Source of the DNA: CAYQCE01 sp964415885
GTDB lineage: Bacteria; Zixibacteria; MSB-5A5; JAABVY01; JAHJOQ01
Assembly: GCA_964415885.1 (NCBI GenBank)
Contig: CAYQCE010000002.1
Span: 48,962-112,961 of the forward strand
Reading direction: 5' to 3'
DNA length: 64,000 nt
The position numbers and the translations under genes were made by a program. This document shows positions 61,359 through 64,000 of this stretch, piece after piece. A model generated the notes under the pieces. That model was given only the letters and a program-made list of their open reading frames with translations. It was not told where the DNA came from and did not search any database. Within the stretch, counting starts at the first letter, position 1; each line of letters opens with the position of its first letter.

Positions 61359-61751
61359 CTATCTCTTCGAGAATTGGAATCTCTTACGAGCCTTTGGCTG
61401 ACCGTACTTCTTGCGCTCGACCGAGCGAGCATCACGGGTCAGATATCCCGCGCTCTTCAACGGCTTGCGAAGGTTGCTGTCCATACCGACGAGGGCACGC
61501 GCGAGAGCCAGACGAATTGCGCCCGCCTGACCGCTTTTGCCGCCACCCGTAACGGTAGCCTTGAAACCGACCTTGCCGGCAGTACCGGTGGTTTCGAGCG
61601 GCATGTTGATGTGGTTGGACAGAAGCCGCCTGTGGATATACTGATCCATATCCAGGCCATTGATCGTACGGTCCGGATTTCCCGGAGTAAGCCACAGACA
61701 AGCTACGGCACGCTTACGCCGGCCCGTAGCATAGTAAATCTGCTGCTCCAT
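61359..61751 (-). CDS. rpsI: 30S ribosomal protein S9
   Basis: 130 residues. YYATGRRKRAVACLWLTPG at the start, VTGGGKSGQAGAIRLALARAL in the middle and the basic tail RDARSVERKKYGQPKARKRFQFSKR, which reaches the P-site tRNA, are diagnostic. It follows rplM by 29 bp, the universal rplM-rpsI pair. Confidence 0.97.
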   Translation of the reverse strand: MEQQIYYATGRRKRAVACLWLTPGNPDRTINGLDMDQYIHRRLLSNHINMPLETTGTAGKVGFKATVTGGGKSGQAGAIRLALARALVGMDSNLRKPLKSAGYLTRDARSVERKKYGQPKARKRFQFSKR

Positions 61752-61780
61752 TTATAGCCTTCCTCAATTCAAGAGTACTG

Positions 61781-62218
61781 TTATTTTGACTTCAGTGGTT
61801 CCGGCTTCTGCGCCTGATGCGGATGGCCGGGCCCCGGATACACGAAAAGCTTCTTGAGCATTTTGCGGCCGAGACGATTCTTCGGCAACATGCCCCAAAC
61901 CGCTTTCGTGAAAAGCCGATCCGGTGTTTTAGCCAGCATCTGATCGAACGTGCGCGATCTGAGTCCGCCCGGGTATCCCGAGTACGCATAGTACTGCTTG
62001 GCGACACCCTTATTGCCGGACACCTTGACTTTCTGCGCGTTCACGACGATCACGTAGTCACCGGTATCCATATGCGGCGTGTATGTCGGCTTGTTCTTTC
62101 CGGTCAGAATGCGAGCAATCTTAGCTATCTCGCGACCGAAAACCTTGTCCGACACATCGACCACGAACCATTTCCTCTGGCTCTGAACCTCCGAAACCTT
62201 CGGAATATAAGTCTTCAT
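61781..62218 (-). CDS. rplM: 50S ribosomal protein L13
   Basis: 145 residues from ATG 62218 (AGGAG 6 nt upstream; MKTYIPKV is the conserved N-terminus). KWFVVDVSDKVFGREIAKIARILTGKNKPTYTPHMDTGDYVIVVNA, then YSGYPGGLRS and AVWGMLPKNRLGRKMLKKLFVYPGPGHPHQAQKP are typical. It heads the ribosomal run and is preceded by the strongest promoter in the window. Confidence 0.97.
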   Translation of the reverse strand: MKTYIPKVSEVQSQRKWFVVDVSDKVFGREIAKIARILTGKNKPTYTPHMDTGDYVIVVNAQKVKVSGNKGVAKQYYAYSGYPGGLRSRTFDQMLAKTPDRLFTKAVWGMLPKNRLGRKMLKKLFVYPGPGHPHQAQKPEPLKSK

Positions 62219-62257
62219 CCGGTCTCCTGTATATTCTGCCAAAAACTTCAGACGCGT

Positions 62258-62285
62258 ATTATAGCCAAAAACATTACTTTGTCAA
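62258..62285 (-). promoter_or_regulatory. Consensus promoter of rplM-rpsI-rpsB-tsf-pyrH-frr-uppS-cdsA
   Basis: Minus-strand TTGACA (62280-62285), 16-bp spacer, TATAAT (62258-62263): both hexamers match the sigma-70 consensus perfectly. Initiation near 62251 gives a leader of about 33 nt to ATG 62218. Confidence 0.8.
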
Positions 62286-62367
62286 GAGCCGTGAACGAAT
62301 TGGCCTAAAAATTCTCCAGATTGTCCCCGTTAACATTTGTCGGTCTATTCGCCCACCGCTTCATCAC

Positions 62368-63384
62368 TTACGCAAAAACATCGACCAGTTCATCCGGTCG
62401 ATGGACACCTTTCTCTGTAACAACACCAGCGATCAACTCAGCCGGTGTGACATCGAAAGCGGGAGCGAATACCCTTGCGCCATCCGGTGCAACGCGGGTC
62501 TTCCCTATCAAAGTAAGCTCGTCGGCATCCCTCTCCTCAATCTCAATATTATCGCCGGTTGGCGTCATCGGATCGTACGTCGAGCTTGGCGCGGCAACAT
62601 AGAACTTGATCCCGTACCGCCTTGCGTTGTTGGCGACCGAGAGAGTGCCGATCTTATTGGCGACATCGCCGTTCCGTGCAATCCTGTCGGCTCCCACGAT
62701 GATGATGTCCACTCCGCCTCTGCTCATAAGCCACGCAGCAGCCGAATCGCATAGCAATCGGCAGTCTAGTCCCTCCTTCATCAGCTCCCACATAGTGAGC
62801 CGTGCGCCTTGCAGCAGCGGACGAGTCTCATCAGAATAGACTGTCAGGTTCTTGCCGGCCTTGTGCGCAACGAAAATCGGTGCGAGCGCGGTGCCCATGC
62901 CGGCCGCAGCCAGAGCGCCCGTGTTGCAGTGAGTGAGAATCCGCGTACCGTTTTTTATGAGCTCATTTCCATGCTTCCCCATCTGCTCACACATGATGAC
63001 ATCTTCGTCACAGATCGAGTGTGCTTCAAGCAGCAAAGACTCGAAGAGATCGCCCGGCAAATGGACCTCTTTGCCGTCGAACACTCTTCGCATCCTGTCT
63101 ACGGCCCACCTCAGATTCACTGCGGTCGGACGCGCATTCTCGATTTCGTCCAGGGCCCGCAGCAGGTCGATGATGTTTCCGGCTTGCCTGGAGGCGAGCA
63201 CAACAGCATAGGCCGCCGCCACTCCGATCGCGGGCGCACCTCGAACACGTAGTTTCCGGATCGCCTCGATCACATCGCAATAGTCGGTGAGACGGAGATA
63301 CTTCTCCTCTCTCGGCAACAGAGTTTGATCGAGCATCGACAGATAATCGTCCTTCCATCTCACGGAGTAGTAGCTCATATCCAT
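62368..63384 (-). CDS. mtnA: S-methyl-5-thioribose-1-phosphate isomerase
   Basis: 338 residues from ATG 63384 (GGGTG upstream; a second ATG two codons on is possible). eIF2B-like family: VRGAPAIGVAAAYAVVL, the catalytic Cys in ILTHCNTGALAAAGMGTALAP, and the catalytic Asp in IIVGADRIARNGDVANKIGT. It isomerises methylthioribose 1-phosphate in methionine salvage, and in some bacteria deoxyribose 1-phosphate analogues. It starts 1 bp after the yjbQ stop. No other methionine-salvage gene lies in the window. Confidence 0.94.
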   Translation of the reverse strand: MDMSYYSVRWKDDYLSMLDQTLLPREEKYLRLTDYCDVIEAIRKLRVRGAPAIGVAAAYAVVLASRQAGNIIDLLRALDEIENARPTAVNLRWAVDRMRRVFDGKEVHLPGDLFESLLLEAHSICDEDVIMCEQMGKHGNELIKNGTRILTHCNTGALAAAGMGTALAPIFVAHKAGKNLTVYSDETRPLLQGARLTMWELMKEGLDCRLLCDSAAAWLMSRGGVDIIIVGADRIARNGDVANKIGTLSVANNARRYGIKFYVAAPSSTYDPMTPTGDNIEIEERDADELTLIGKTRVAPDGARVFAPAFDVTPAELIAGVVTEKGVHRPDELVDVFA

Positions 63385-63385
63385 G

Positions 63386-63802
63386 CTATTCACCCACAAT
63401 CTGCACGACGATCTTGCGCTTCCTCGATCGGTTGTCGAAATCGAGCAGGACGATCTGTTGCCATGTCCCCAGGACGAGATTCCCCGAGGCGATTGGCACT
63501 GTAAGAGATGGACCGACAAGCGCAGCGCGCAGATGAGAGAAACCGTTCCCGTCTCCCCACGTGGCATCGTGATGATACTCAGGCCCTCGCGGGATGATCT
63601 TCTGGAAAAACTCCGGAAGGTCTTTCTTCAGTCCCGGCTCAAACTCGATTGTTGTAATGCCGGCGGTGGATCCTGGAACGTGCACGCACACCAATCCGTT
63701 CTCCACGCCCGACTCGGCGACATGATCTGAAACTCTGGGGGTGAGATCTACAATGTCACCGTCCCCATTCGTGTCCAGACTTATAATATAGCTTCCTACC
63801 AT
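63386..63802 (-). CDS. YjbQ/UPF0047 family protein
   Basis: 138 residues. Diagnostic residues: LVCVHVPGSTAGITTIEFEPGL and YHHDATWGDGNGFSHLRAALVGPSLTVPI, ending GTWQQIVLLDFDNRSRKRKIVVQI. The conserved Glu and His residues line the trimer interface. Members can replace ThiE in vivo (thiamin phosphate synthase-like activity), but the physiological role is unsettled. No Shine-Dalgarno sequence precedes ATG 63802, and the predicted promoter leaves almost no leader. Coupled to mtnA. Confidence 0.9.
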   Translation of the reverse strand: MVGSYIISLDTNGDGDIVDLTPRVSDHVAESGVENGLVCVHVPGSTAGITTIEFEPGLKKDLPEFFQKIIPRGPEYHHDATWGDGNGFSHLRAALVGPSLTVPIASGNLVLGTWQQIVLLDFDNRSRKRKIVVQIVGE

Positions 63803-63811
63803 AACGCGTGC

Positions 63812-63839
63812 AATCTAAGCCAAACCGTCAATATTGCAA
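63812..63839 (-). promoter_or_regulatory. Possible promoter of yjbQ-mtnA
   Basis: Minus-strand TTGCAA (63834-63839), 16-bp spacer, TAGATT (63812-63817). Initiation would be near 63805, about 3 nt before the ATG at 63802, implying a nearly leaderless mRNA. Confidence 0.35.
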
Positions 63840-64000
63840 GGAGTTTAGTCGACGTACAAACGACTCCGCCACTGAATTGTCAACGAATCGATCGTCTATG
63901 ATTTGGTCCATAAAAGCGTTGACAATCAAAATCTATGAAGATAGGTTTTGGGATAAGTATCCGGGAGATCGACATTCTGCTCAGAAAGGCTAATGCGCTA
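63840..64000. other. Right-edge region, no gene assigned
   Basis: A TTGACA occurs at 63919-63924. An ATG at 63935 opens a plus-strand frame of 22 codons that runs off the window, but it has no ribosome site. It could be the start of a gene; the sequence is too short to tell. Confidence 0.3.

Noticed and set aside
63935..64000. Frame of 22 codons running off the right edge
   Set aside because: No ribosome site, and the nearby TTGACA would initiate inside it; too short to judge.

Overview
The window is a compact bacterial chromosome segment with no transposase, integrase, phage gene or CRISPR array. I infer a member of the FCB superphylum, most likely the candidate phylum Zixibacteria. The evidence is several large secreted proteins ending in two-repeat dockerin domains of the form DxDxSGxVDIDDxVYLIxYVFQGG, one ending in a type IX-secretion-like sorting domain, LVIVD beta-propeller proteins, outer-membrane barrels (so a diderm), and dissimilatory sulfur genes. 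The lineage rests on sequence style alone. Several promoters match the TTGACA / TATAAT type with 16-18 bp spacers.

Layout. (1) 1-6790, minus: a secreted S8 protease and two tandem LVIVD-propeller proteins, the last cut by the window edge. (2) 7116-9873, minus: a porin-like barrel with a sodium:solute symporter; then tRNA-Ser(CGA). (3) 10774-16727, plus: surface proteins (small Asp-rich protein, barrel, Omp28/PKD/dockerin protein, large sorted protein). (4) 16750-20780: a membrane protein, an ECF sigma with its anti-sigma factor, a YeiH-family transporter and a methyltransferase. (5) 20781-29862: GT39 glycosyltransferase, qmoC divergent from sat-aprB-aprA, then a zinc-ribbon protein and a YkgJ-type Cys-cluster protein. 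(6) 29955-47477, minus: PEGA lipoprotein, HEAT protein, two glycosyltransferases, fused ECF-type ATPase, glycine cleavage genes (gcvH, gcvPA, gcvPB), accC, pilT-like ATPase, accB, pepP, TPR protein, rfaE2, rfaE1. (7) 47585-51566, plus: DUF3467, GH57 glucan-branching enzyme, TPR-thioredoxin lipoprotein. (8) 51683-63802, minus: a four-repeat protein of unknown family, tldE-tldD, and the run rplM-rpsI-rpsB-tsf-pyrH-frr-uppS-cdsA, preceded by mtnA and yjbQ.

Functional picture. Sat, AprBA and QmoC together give the sulfate-activation / APS-reduction arm of dissimilatory sulfate reduction, or its reverse; no dsr genes or qmoAB lie here, so direction cannot be decided. The divergent qmoC/sat control region carries three copies of a TTTGTGA-type half site in CRP/FNR-like palindromes, suggesting joint redox or nitrosative control of both arms, as known for HcpR in sulfate reducers. 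The rest is central metabolism (glycine cleavage, fatty-acid initiation, nucleotide-heptose and phospholipid precursors, glycogen) plus an unusually large investment in secreted dockerin proteins.
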